This document shows, one piece after another, positions 28,894 through 36,794 of a stretch of 36,794 bases of DNA. The position numbers were made by a program, and so were the translations under genes. Under the pieces are notes generated by a model. The model was not told the DNA's origin, made no database searches, and saw only the letters and a program-made list of their open reading frames with translations. Source of the DNA: SAR86 cluster bacterium AG-422-P06 (lineage in GTDB: Bacteria > Pseudomonadota > Gammaproteobacteria > Magnimaribacterales > TMED112); contig QCMX01000007.1 in the NCBI GenBank assembly GCA_003213455.1, positions 1 through 36,794 on the forward strand. Reading direction: 5' to 3'. The stretch's first letter is position 1. Every line of letters begins with the position of its first letter.

Positions 28894-30206
28894 TCAGTTT
28901 TCCCGTTAACGTCCTTAATTGATACGTTCATTCTACTTAATTTATCTCTAATTTTGTCCGCTAATGCATAATCACCATTATTTCTTGCAACGTTTCTTTC
29001 ATTTATTAAATCTTCTATTAACTGTGTTGTATCAGAATCTATTGATGTGTCTTGTGTAGAACCTTCAAATATATATTTATATGTTGCTATTTCCTCTGAA
29101 TCAAATTTAGAGGTTTGTACTAAATTCTGCATAATTCTAATAGCTTTTGGTGTATTGAGATCATCCAATAATGCTTTAGCTATTTCTGTAGAACTAATAA
29201 ATTCTGGCTTAATGTTTTCATGTTTATTGATGAACTCAGAAATTTTATTAGCTATAGATTTTGACTGATCTAATAAAGCTTTATTCCAAGGTATTGGTTG
29301 TCTATATTGAGTTGAAAGTAATGCTAACCTAATCTGATTTCCATTATATTCTTTCAATAAATCTTTGATATAAACGACATTGCCAAGAGACTTAGACATT
29401 TTTTCACTACCTAGATTTAAAAAGCCGTTATGAAACCAATAGCGGGCAAAATCCTGTACATTACTTAAGCCATTACAGGCACATGTTTGAGCTATTTCAT
29501 TCTCATGGTGTGGGAATTTGAGGTCGTTGCCGCCACCATGTATATCAAATGGTATATCTAAGGTTATTTCTGACATTACAGAACACTCTAAATGCCATCC
29601 AGGCCTTCCATATCCCCAAGGTGATTCCCAACCAGGTTCATCTACATTGGATGGTTTCCATAAAGTAAAGTCATTTTCATTTTCTTTATAAGATTCAATT
29701 TCAATTCTTTTACCATGTTGTTGCTCATCAATTTTACGACCAGATAAAGACCCATAATTTTTAAAACTACCGACTCTAAATAGGACATTACCATCTATAG
29801 CATAAGCTTTATCTAGATTTATTAATTTTTGAATGTATTCAATCATTTCTTTAATAAAATCTGTAGCAAATGGTTGGATATCTGGAGGGGTTATACCAAT
29901 TAATCCTATATCCTCCATATAAGTAGCAAAGTATTTGTTTGTAAGGTCTTTGATTGAAATATTTTCTTCTTTTGCAGCTGCAATTATTTTGTCATCAATG
30001 TCTGTAATATTTGAAACATAAGTAACCTTTGGATAAATCCCTTTTAGAACCTTAGAAAGTAAATCAGCTGCAATGAATGCGCGTGCATTGCCTATATGAA
30101 TGTTGTTATATACCGTAGGACCACAAGAATAGAAGCGTACATTAGTTTCATCGATAGGTTTAAATGCTTCCTTTTGTTTCGAAAGACTATTATAAATTGT
30201 TAACAT
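28881..30206 (-). CDS. cysS: Cysteinyl-tRNA synthetase
   Basis: RFYSCGPTVYNNIHIGNARAF, WHLECSVMS, DIHGGGNDLKFPHHENEIAQ, EKMSKSLGN. Confidence 0.96.
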   Translation of the reverse strand: MLTIYNSLSKQKEAFKPIDETNVRFYSCGPTVYNNIHIGNARAFIAADLLSKVLKGIYPKVTYVSNITDIDDKIIAAAKEENISIKDLTNKYFATYMEDIGLIGITPPDIQPFATDFIKEMIEYIQKLINLDKAYAIDGNVLFRVGSFKNYGSLSGRKIDEQQHGKRIEIESYKENENDFTLWKPSNVDEPGWESPWGYGRPGWHLECSVMSEITLDIPFDIHGGGNDLKFPHHENEIAQTCACNGLSNVQDFARYWFHNGFLNLGSEKMSKSLGNVVYIKDLLKEYNGNQIRLALLSTQYRQPIPWNKALLDQSKSIANKISEFINKHENIKPEFISSTEIAKALLDDLNTPKAIRIMQNLVQTSKFDSEEIATYKYIFEGSTQDTSIDSDTTQLIEDLINERNVARNNGDYALADKIRDKLSRMNVSIKDVNGKTEWKL

Positions 30207-30638
30207 CTAGCTCCTATAGTAACCTGCAGAATTACTATTATGTTCTGAAACAACTACTGAATTTACCTTCACATCTAAGTTTAAAAAGTGTGCTTCTAAG
30301 AATTTAAATGTAATTTCTGCAAAATATTCGCAGCTAATCTTTTCAAGTTCTACTAATTTAGCTGCCTTTTGATCTAAAGACCTAATTAGATCTAATTCTG
30401 GATCATTTTGAGCAACCAAAAGTGTATGATCAAATTTCTCTCTTAACCATTCTTCAAGAAAAGCAAATTTACCAAAATCATAGACCCAATTATTAATATC
30501 AAGCGTGCTAGATTCCAATTCAACTTTAAAACCTAAGCTGTAACCATGCAGATAACGACAATTACTTTCAGCAGACCATTGTCTAAAAGCGCATGAGAAT
30601 CCTCTTTCTGGTCCATATGTTTTCGTTACTTTATACAT
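30207..30638 (-). CDS. queD: 6-pyruvoyl-tetrahydropterin synthase / 6-carboxytetrahydropterin synthase family
   Basis: FSCAFRQW...CRYLHGYSLGFKVELES, FDHTLLVAQNDP, VVVSEHNSNSAGY. Confidence 0.75.
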   Translation of the reverse strand: MYKVTKTYGPERGFSCAFRQWSAESNCRYLHGYSLGFKVELESSTLDINNWVYDFGKFAFLEEWLREKFDHTLLVAQNDPELDLIRSLDQKAAKLVELEKISCEYFAEITFKFLEAHFLNLDVKVNSVVVSEHNSNSAGYYRS

Positions 30639-31206
30639 ATTGTTTTAATTTTTTTAATAAATTGGTAAACGGAAGTCCATTTATAGCCTCAAGACTCCCC
30701 TCTACTTTTGAAAATAGTTTATACCCATTTTTTTCAAACATATACGATCCACATGATTTTAAAGGTTTATCTGTATCAACATAATTTTTTATCTGCTCAA
30801 TAGACAGGGTTAGCATGGTCATATTACAAACAGTAGTTTCATTAAATAAAACTTTTGAATTTCTAGTAAAAGAATATGAGCCTATTAATTGATGTGTTTT
30901 ACCGGACATTTCAGATAAGTTTAAAACTGCTTTTTCAGTAGTAATAGGTTTGCTAAAAATCTTATTTTCTAACACACATACTTGGTCGCAGCCTAAAATA
31001 ATTTGATCTTTATAATCATTACAAAGGCTAAGTGATTTTTGTTCTGCTAAATATAGACTTAATTCAGCAGGCGTTAATGCGGTATTTTCCTTTCCAATAT
31101 TTTCATCAAATTTATGTTTTACGGCTTCAAACAGACAATTATGATTGTCTAATATCCTTTTTCTTATTTCTGATGAGGAGGCAAGAATAAGCTTATTAGC
31201 TTCCAA
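30631..31206 (-). CDS. Maf family nucleotide pyrophosphatase
   Basis: LILASSSEIRKRIL, ILGCDQVC, LSEMSGKTHQLIGSY, GSLEAINGLPF. Confidence 0.85.
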   Translation of the reverse strand: MEANKLILASSSEIRKRILDNHNCLFEAVKHKFDENIGKENTALTPAELSLYLAEQKSLSLCNDYKDQIILGCDQVCVLENKIFSKPITTEKAVLNLSEMSGKTHQLIGSYSFTRNSKVLFNETTVCNMTMLTLSIEQIKNYVDTDKPLKSCGSYMFEKNGYKLFSKVEGSLEAINGLPFTNLLKKLKQYV

Positions 31207-31785
31207 TTATTTTTTCGGTAAAGTTACAAAGGAAAGAAATTCATTCCTAGTAACTGCATTCTCTTTAAATATTCCCTTCATAGCACTAGTTACAGTTGAA
31301 GATTCATGTTTATGAACTCCTCTTGTTGTCATGCATTGATGGCTAGCATCTATAACGACAGCTACACCCTTAGGTTCTAGTACCGTTTGTATTGTATTTG
31401 CAATTTGGGAAGTCATTGTTTCTTGTGTTTGTAGCCTTTTACCAAAAACATCTACTATACGTGCTAGTTTGCTTATGCCTACTACTCTATTATTTGGAAT
31501 ATAACCGATATGAGCTTTACCTAAAATTGGCACTATATGATGTTCACAATGAGATTCTAATCTTATGTCTTTAACTATTACCATTTCGTCGTAACCTTCA
31601 ACTTCTTCGAATGTCTTTCTTAGAATTTCTTCAGGGTCTAGATCATAACCTTCAAAGAATTCCTCATAGGCTTTAACGACTCTTTTGGGGGTTTCTACTA
31701 ATCCTTCTCTATCTGGATTATCTCCTGCCCATTCAATTAAGGTTCTTACTGCTTGTTCTGCTTGTTCTCTATTTGGTTTACTCAT
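31207..31785 (-). CDS. folE: GTP cyclohydrolase I
   Basis: [73 protein letters not shown]. Confidence 0.96.
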   Translation of the reverse strand: MSKPNREQAEQAVRTLIEWAGDNPDREGLVETPKRVVKAYEEFFEGYDLDPEEILRKTFEEVEGYDEMVIVKDIRLESHCEHHIVPILGKAHIGYIPNNRVVGISKLARIVDVFGKRLQTQETMTSQIANTIQTVLEPKGVAVVIDASHQCMTTRGVHKHESSTVTSAMKGIFKENAVTRNEFLSFVTLPKK

Positions 31786-31825
31786 AATGGGTTTATTATA
31801 ACTTCAAGATATATGTATAGACTAC

Positions 31826-32791
31826 TTATTTGAGGGGGATTTCTAATGATTCAAGAACATTCATTTGTTCATCTTTCAAAAAAAGCTGTAATTTTGAATT
31901 AGTAAATTCAACAATTCCATAATTGTGAATCGTATGTGTTTTGCCGAGTAGAAGATTATCTGTCTCAGGTATAGGGGGTAAGCCTCTATTAAGAGAGGAA
32001 GATGTAATTTCAACTAAATCTCCTTGTTTATAAATCCCACCTCTATGTCTATCTCCACTTACAATCAATACAGTTGAATCAAGTTGATTTAGCAAAGAGA
32101 TAATCTGTTCTCTTTCATTAGGAAAATTCGACCATTTTTCAAACCTATGTTCAGTAGCTAGTAATTGAATAGAGGTAGCTAGAATTAATATGTCATGTGG
32201 TTTATTTAGTTGTGCTTTTAACCACTTCCATTGTTCATCACCAAGAATTGTGGCACCGCGCTTATCATTAGGTACGTATTTATCATTTACCTTAGTAAGT
32301 TCACTTCTGAAATATCTGGTATCTAAACCTATAAATAAAACTGACTTCTTTCCTATGGTTTTTTCTGAACTAAAATAAATTCCATCTCTTGACCTTCTGA
32401 GGTCATCTTGAGGGATATTCCAAAAGTTATTGAATAATTTTTGAGCATCTGCTTTATTTCTGTAAGATCCACCGCCATCATTTAAACCATAATCGTGATC
32501 ATCCCATATGACTAATTTTTCTGTTTTTTTAAGCCATTGAGGCATAACTGAGTCAAATATTTCATAGGAATGTTTTAAATTTTCTAATTCACCTGAAGGC
32601 ACATCACCATAAACATTGTCTCCAAGAAAGAAGAATGTGTCTAAATTCTCTTTCTGCAGAGCTGACCATGCTGGTGTTGGTAGCCTTTGGTCATTACATG
32701 AACCAAGACCCATCTTGAACTCAATTTCAGAAAAGCATAGGCTGGAAAAAAGTGTAAGAGAGAGTAATCGTGGAAAAAAGAAATTTTTCAT
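31826..32791 (-). CDS. Secreted PhoD-like metallophosphatase
   Basis: Signal peptide; GSCNDQRLPTPAW, FFLGDNVYGD, VIWDDHDYGLNDG, VSGDRHRGGIY. Confidence 0.85.
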   Translation of the reverse strand: MKNFFFPRLLSLTLFSSLCFSEIEFKMGLGSCNDQRLPTPAWSALQKENLDTFFFLGDNVYGDVPSGELENLKHSYEIFDSVMPQWLKKTEKLVIWDDHDYGLNDGGGSYRNKADAQKLFNNFWNIPQDDLRRSRDGIYFSSEKTIGKKSVLFIGLDTRYFRSELTKVNDKYVPNDKRGATILGDEQWKWLKAQLNKPHDILILATSIQLLATEHRFEKWSNFPNEREQIISLLNQLDSTVLIVSGDRHRGGIYKQGDLVEITSSSLNRGLPPIPETDNLLLGKTHTIHNYGIVEFTNSKLQLFLKDEQMNVLESLEIPLK

Positions 32792-32885
32792 TAAATGTAT
32801 TTTACCATTTTAGTGTATTCATCTATCTAATTAACGAATAATTTAGACAAGAAATATAAAAGAATGTATATTATTTAGTCCGTTT

Positions 32886-32960
32886 GCGACCATAGTATAA
32901 CGGCTATTACGAGGCCTTGCCAAGGCTTAGATTCGAGTTCGATTCTCGATGGTCGCTCCA
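32886..32960 (+). tRNA. tRNA-Gly(GCC), CCA encoded
   Basis: Acceptor GCGACCA/TGGTCGC, anticodon arm AGGCC-TTGCCAA-GGCTT (GCC), T-arm TCGAG-TTCGATT-CTCGA, terminal TCCA. Confidence 0.95.
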
Positions 32961-32973
32961 CTTTAGGGTAATT

Positions 32974-33726
32974 ATGGCAAAGAATGATGAACTTAAATTT
33001 TCTTATGAAGAGTTAGATTTCATTCAATCTAAAGAAGGCAGAATTTTTAGAGTGCTTGCCGAGTATCAATATCCAAATCAAAAATTTAAAGAAGAAGGCA
33101 TTGAAAATATGATTGTTTTTTTTGGGTCTGCAAGAGCACCATCCCCTGATATTGCTGCTTCATTAATGAAGGATGATCCCAATAATCCACTACTTAAGAT
33201 GGCACCTTACTATGATGCAGCTGAAAAACTATCATACAAACTAGGGGAGTGGGCTATTAACCAAAAAACTAAAAAGCAATATGCTATTTGTACTGGTGGT
33301 GGTCCAGGCATAATGACAGCAGCTAATAAAGGAGCATTTGAAGCTGGAGCAAAAAGCATTGGTTTGAATATCGACTTACCATTCGAAAAGAGCTCAAACC
33401 CTTACATATCAAAGGGATTAAATTTTAACTTCAAATATTTCTTCCTTAGAAAATTTATGTTTGCTTATAGAAGTGAAGCGTTAATAATAATGCCAGGAGG
33501 TTTTGGGACCTTAGATGAACTTTTTGAAGTTCTGACCTTAATACAGACCCAAAAGATTCAAAGAGATTTTCCTATAGTAATTTTTGGGGAACATTTTTGG
33601 AATGAACTTATGAATACTGATGTCTTGAAAGAATATGGGGTTATTAGCGATAATGATTTAGATCATCTGTTTGTAACTGATTCAGTTACTGAAGCATTCA
33701 AACATATTACTGACCGTCTACAGTAG
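32974..33726 (+). CDS. LOG family protein (lysine-decarboxylase-like, TIGR00730-type)
   Basis: ICTGGGPGIMTAANKGAFEAGAKSIGLNI and PGGFGTLDELFE. Start moved to MAKNDELKF because the listed start at 32917 is inside the tRNA. Confidence 0.9.
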   Translation: MAKNDELKFSYEELDFIQSKEGRIFRVLAEYQYPNQKFKEEGIENMIVFFGSARAPSPDIAASLMKDDPNNPLLKMAPYYDAAEKLSYKLGEWAINQKTKKQYAICTGGGPGIMTAANKGAFEAGAKSIGLNIDLPFEKSSNPYISKGLNFNFKYFFLRKFMFAYRSEALIIMPGGFGTLDELFEVLTLIQTQKIQRDFPIVIFGEHFWNELMNTDVLKEYGVISDNDLDHLFVTDSVTEAFKHITDRLQ

Positions 33727-33769
33727 TGCCCAGCGCACAATTATGATTAAATCTTAGTAGGAGTTAATT

Positions 33770-34201
33770 ATGATTAAAAAAATTATTTTTCTTTTTATAT
33801 TCTTATCTTTAAATGTTTTTTCTCATTCTGTTAAAGAAGGAGATATGGATGGTTCTTGGCGTGTCATTGAAGCATTCATTAATGGAGAACAACAAGAAAA
33901 TGTAGATGGTCTAATGGTTGCTGCAGAAGGATTTTCTTCTGTAAATTGGACTGCACCTGATGGTAATAAATACTTTAATTATGCTTCTTATGAAGTTAAA
34001 GATGGTCTTGTTCATGTTGAGATTCTTAACCACTCTTTAGATGAATATATCGGAGCTAAATTTAGCCATAAACCAAACTTTATGGGCGACAAGAAATCAT
34101 ACATAACAACTTTTACATGGGATGATGTTGAATATACTCATAGATTTGAAAAAGTTAGTTGTGCTTATGAAAAATGCGCACGTATCTCTGATTTTAGATA
34201 A
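33770..34201 (+). CDS. Secreted hypothetical protein (about 143 aa)
   Basis: Signal peptide, good SD (taggag) upstream, beta-rich mature domain. Confidence 0.65.
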   Translation: MIKKIIFLFIFLSLNVFSHSVKEGDMDGSWRVIEAFINGEQQENVDGLMVAAEGFSSVNWTAPDGNKYFNYASYEVKDGLVHVEILNHSLDEYIGAKFSHKPNFMGDKKSYITTFTWDDVEYTHRFEKVSCAYEKCARISDFR

Positions 34202-34211
34202 ATATTAGAGA

Positions 34212-34334
34212 CTATTTATGTCTCCACTTAATACGATCTTTCCTATTGGTTTGCTTCTTATTTGCTCTCACATTAAAAAGCAAATAACTGCCTCCCAATA
34301 GGCAGATCAGTATTACTAAGAGCACTGTATCCAT
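34212..34334 (-). CDS. Predicted 40-aa single-TM membrane protein, unlisted in the ORF track
   Basis: MDTVLLVILICLLGGSYLLFNVRANKKQTNRKDRIKWRHK; start overlaps the upstream stop as TAATG; N-terminal TM with a Lys/Arg-rich tail. Confidence 0.6.
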   Translation of the reverse strand: MDTVLLVILICLLGGSYLLFNVRANKKQTNRKDRIKWRHK

Positions 34335-35119
34335 TATCTACTTCTTAATTTTGCAAGTAATCTTAAGATTTCTAAATAAAGCCAAATTAAAGTAACCATT
34401 AAAGAAAAGGCTCCATACCATTCTAGGTATTTGGGTGCGCCTTGTTCAGCACCTTGTTCAATATAATCAAAATCTAAAACTAAATTTAATGCAGCAATAG
34501 CAACTACCACTAAAGAGAATCCAATGCCAAATATTCCATTGTCATGAATGAAACCAATAGAAGTACCAAAGAACATCATAATGAAATTGACCATGTAGAC
34601 AGCGAAGATAGCAAATGTGCCTGCAAAAACCATTAGCATGAAGTTTTTATCTGGTTTAATAATCCCTGTTTTGTAAGCAAATAACAGACCAAACATAGTA
34701 GCGAAAGTAAGCGTTACTGCTTGCATTGTTATGCCACCAAATTGTGCTTCATACATTGCTGAGATACCACCTAATGCAAAGCCTTTTGCAAGTGCATATA
34801 AAGGTGCTGTGACTGGAGCCCAAGTACGCTTAAATATAGTAATTAAGGCAAAAATAAGGCCTATTATTGAGCCGCCTATCATATAGCCCCCAATAGCAGC
34901 TGGACCATTATCAAAGTATTGTGTCCATGTATAAGAAGCTGACAACATTACTAGCAATAAACTAATACCAACCTTATTGACTGTACCTTGAAGGGTCATT
35001 CTTTCAATTTTTGCGTCTATGATTGTTTCTGAAAACGTTTTATCGGAAAACATAGGATTTCCTGATCTGCCAAAAGTTTGTAAAGCTTGTTTTGAATTCA
35101 TGTCGTTATTATAAGACAA
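34334..35119 (-). CDS. Bax inhibitor-1/YccA family membrane protein (YccA-type)
   Basis: NPMFSDKTFSE N-terminus and 7 TM segments with the YccA-like family pattern. Confidence 0.9.
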   Translation of the reverse strand: MSYNNDMNSKQALQTFGRSGNPMFSDKTFSETIIDAKIERMTLQGTVNKVGISLLLVMLSASYTWTQYFDNGPAAIGGYMIGGSIIGLIFALITIFKRTWAPVTAPLYALAKGFALGGISAMYEAQFGGITMQAVTLTFATMFGLLFAYKTGIIKPDKNFMLMVFAGTFAIFAVYMVNFIMMFFGTSIGFIHDNGIFGIGFSLVVVAIAALNLVLDFDYIEQGAEQGAPKYLEWYGAFSLMVTLIWLYLEILRLLAKLRSR

Positions 35120-35127
35120 TAACCAAG

Positions 35128-36108
35128 ATGATAAATATAGATGATTTGAAGAATAGCTATGAGCGCATCAACAAGTACTTAGTTGATACTCCTATTGTTT
35201 CATCTGATGTCTTAAATAATGAACTTAATGCCAAGATTTACCTTAAAAATGAAGTAGAACAATTAACCGGATCTTTTAAAATAAGGGGAGCTTTGTCTGC
35301 TTTAAGCAACCTTAAAAACCAAGGTGTAGAGGGAGTAGTAGCATATTCATCAGGCAACCATGCTCAAGGAGTCTCAAAAGCTGCTCAAATTTTTGATATG
35401 CATGCAATTATCGTAATGCCAGAGGATGCACCATCAAATAAGATTAATAAAACTAAGGCAAATGGCGCCGAAGTAGTTTTGTATAAAAGACATGTTGAAA
35501 GTAGAGAAGATATTGCTCTAGATATAGCTCATGAAAAAAATTACCCTCTAGTTAAACCATTTGATAATGAAGATATAATTGCGGGGCAGGGTAGTTTTGG
35601 CCTAGAAGCTTGCACTTTCTTTCAAGCAAATGATATTAAGCCAGATATAGTCTTATCATGTACTTCTGGTGGTGGTCTGGTTGCCGGTACAAGTATTGCA
35701 TTTAAACATTATTTTCCAGATGTCGAAATATATCCTGTTGAGCCAGCAACATGTAATGACACAGAGATATCACTTCTAAATAAAACCAGAACACGTATCA
35801 AACACGACAGATCAACTATATGTGATGCTCTTGAAGTCGAAATACCAGGTCAAATTACTTTCCCTATAAATATGAAAAACTGTAAAGCAGGTATATCAGT
35901 AACAGATCAGGAAGTTTGCAGTGCAATGAAATACTTATACGAAGAATTCTATATAAAAGCTGAACCAAGTGGTTGTGTGAGTTTAGCTGCTATCCTGTCT
36001 AAAAAACTCAATATAACTAATAAAACAGTATTAGTTACTATTTCCGGTGGAAATGTAGATGAAGAAAGTTTTCAGGAATACCTTAAATTAGCTGAAAACC
36101 ACAAATAG
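35128..36108 (+). CDS. PLP-dependent threonine/serine dehydratase family
   Basis: LTGSFKIRGALSAL (PLP Lys), SSGNHAQGVSKAA, TSGGGLVAGTSIAFK. Start moved to MINIDDLKNSYERI; the upstream part of the listed ORF is antisense to the YccA 5' end. Confidence 0.9.
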   Translation: MINIDDLKNSYERINKYLVDTPIVSSDVLNNELNAKIYLKNEVEQLTGSFKIRGALSALSNLKNQGVEGVVAYSSGNHAQGVSKAAQIFDMHAIIVMPEDAPSNKINKTKANGAEVVLYKRHVESREDIALDIAHEKNYPLVKPFDNEDIIAGQGSFGLEACTFFQANDIKPDIVLSCTSGGGLVAGTSIAFKHYFPDVEIYPVEPATCNDTEISLLNKTRTRIKHDRSTICDALEVEIPGQITFPINMKNCKAGISVTDQEVCSAMKYLYEEFYIKAEPSGCVSLAAILSKKLNITNKTVLVTISGGNVDEESFQEYLKLAENHK

Positions 36109-36201
36109 AATATAAACAAAACCCAAAATAGAAATAAGGATTGCCAAGAGCATCCCCACTGAATAAGTAATTTGCATGACTTTATCTTCTGGTCTAAACA
36201 T
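36088..36201 (-). CDS. Predicted 37-aa single-TM membrane protein, unlisted in the ORF track
   Basis: MFRPEDKVMQITYSVGMLLAILISILGFVYILFVVFS; start overlaps the photolyase stop by 8 bp. Confidence 0.5.
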   Translation of the reverse strand: MFRPEDKVMQITYSVGMLLAILISILGFVYILFVVFS

Positions 36202-36794
36202 AGGTATTCATATTTCTAAATGTATCTGCTGCTTTGTATATCTTAGCTTTTCTGTCTAAATTAATCTTATCTAGTGACCTTACCATTAAACCTAATCGAG
36301 GATTTGAACTAAAAAATTCTCTATTAGTTTCAATAAATTGCCAATATAACCCATCTACAGCATCGCACCAGTCTCCTTTTTTAAAATTAGACATACGTAA
36401 CATATAGCTTGATCCGCAAATATAAGGTTTCGTTGCAAAGATACCTCCGTCTGAAAAAGTTCCCATTCCATAAACATTGGGAACCATGACCCATTCCGAT
36501 GAATCTACAAACATTTCCATAAACCATGTATAGATTTCGTCTGGATGGATTTGACACATATTCATCACATTGGACAGTACCATTAGTCTATTAATATGAT
36601 GGGTATAACCTGTTTCTTTAGCTCCATTTATTGCATTATCAACTGGAGGCAGACCTGTAGTACCTTCATACCATGTATCTTTCATTTTTCTCATGTGATT
36701 CCAATAGTTTGAATTAAACATTTGCTTTGAATAGTTTTGATAAATGCCTCTAATAAACTCTCTCCAGCCAATTATTTGCCTTATAAAACCCTCT
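36194..36794 (-). CDS. Cryptochrome/photolyase-related protein (FeS-BCP / DPRP type), truncated by window edge
   Basis: Open frame to the window end (FIRQIIGWREFIRGIYQNYSKQMFNSNYWNHMRKMK...), TGLPPVDNAI, YTHHINRLMVLSN, WVMVPNVYGMGTFSDGG. Confidence 0.9.
   Translation of the reverse strand, partial: EGFIRQIIGWREFIRGIYQNYSKQMFNSNYWNHMRKMKDTWYEGTTGLPPVDNAINGAKETGYTHHINRLMVLSNVMNMCQIHPDEIYTWFMEMFVDSSEWVMVPNVYGMGTFSDGGIFATKPYICGSSYMLRMSNFKKGDWCDAVDGLYWQFIETNREFFSSNPRLGLMVRSLDKINLDRKAKIYKAADTFRNMNTYV

Noticed and set aside
28694-28909. Plus-strand ORFs antisense to thrS, cysS, queD, folE and the PhoD-like gene
   Set aside because: Shadow ORFs of strongly supported genes, no independent evidence.
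32917-32973. N-terminal 19 aa of the listed LOG-family ORF (MPRLRFEFDSRWSLHFRVI)
   Set aside because: Lies inside and just after tRNA-Gly(GCC); the real start is most likely ATG at 32974 (MAKNDELKF).
35092-35127. N-terminal extension of the dehydratase ORF (MNSCRYYKTITK)
   Set aside because: Overlaps the antisense start of the YccA-like gene; MINIDDLKNSYERI at 35128 is the typical family start.

Overview
The window is a compact, AT-rich bacterial chromosomal segment with about 38 protein-coding genes. Gene content and style suggest a streamlined marine gammaproteobacterium of SAR86-like type; this is inference and no taxonomic search was run. I see no CRISPR array, transposase, prophage or rRNA. 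Main blocks are: a Fur-box-preceded ferric-iron ABC transporter; pheA behind a structured, terminator-ended leader or sRNA-like region; an SDR / M19 dipeptidase / DUF4399 cluster; a Pro-Thr-linker lipoprotein with a duplicated domain and a lamin-tail-like end; an indoleamine-2,3-dioxygenase-like gene divergent from a TonB-dependent receptor across two Fur boxes; glpK, glutaredoxin and sbcB; a CBM9/DUF5916-type barrel protein; a wHTH / membrane protein / ABC exporter cluster; pyrC, yidD, thrS, cysS, queD, maf and folE; tRNA-Gly(GCC); LOG, Bax-inhibitor-1, Thr/Ser dehydratase; and a truncated FeS-BCP-type photolyase. The least explained signals are two candidate structured RNAs (about 5743-5990 minus and 15145-15458 plus), two unlisted small membrane-protein ORFs overlapping upstream stop codons (34212-34334 and 36088-36201, both minus), and the Fur-flanked dioxygenase/receptor pair. 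I did not find a clearly novel multi-gene defence or mobile system.
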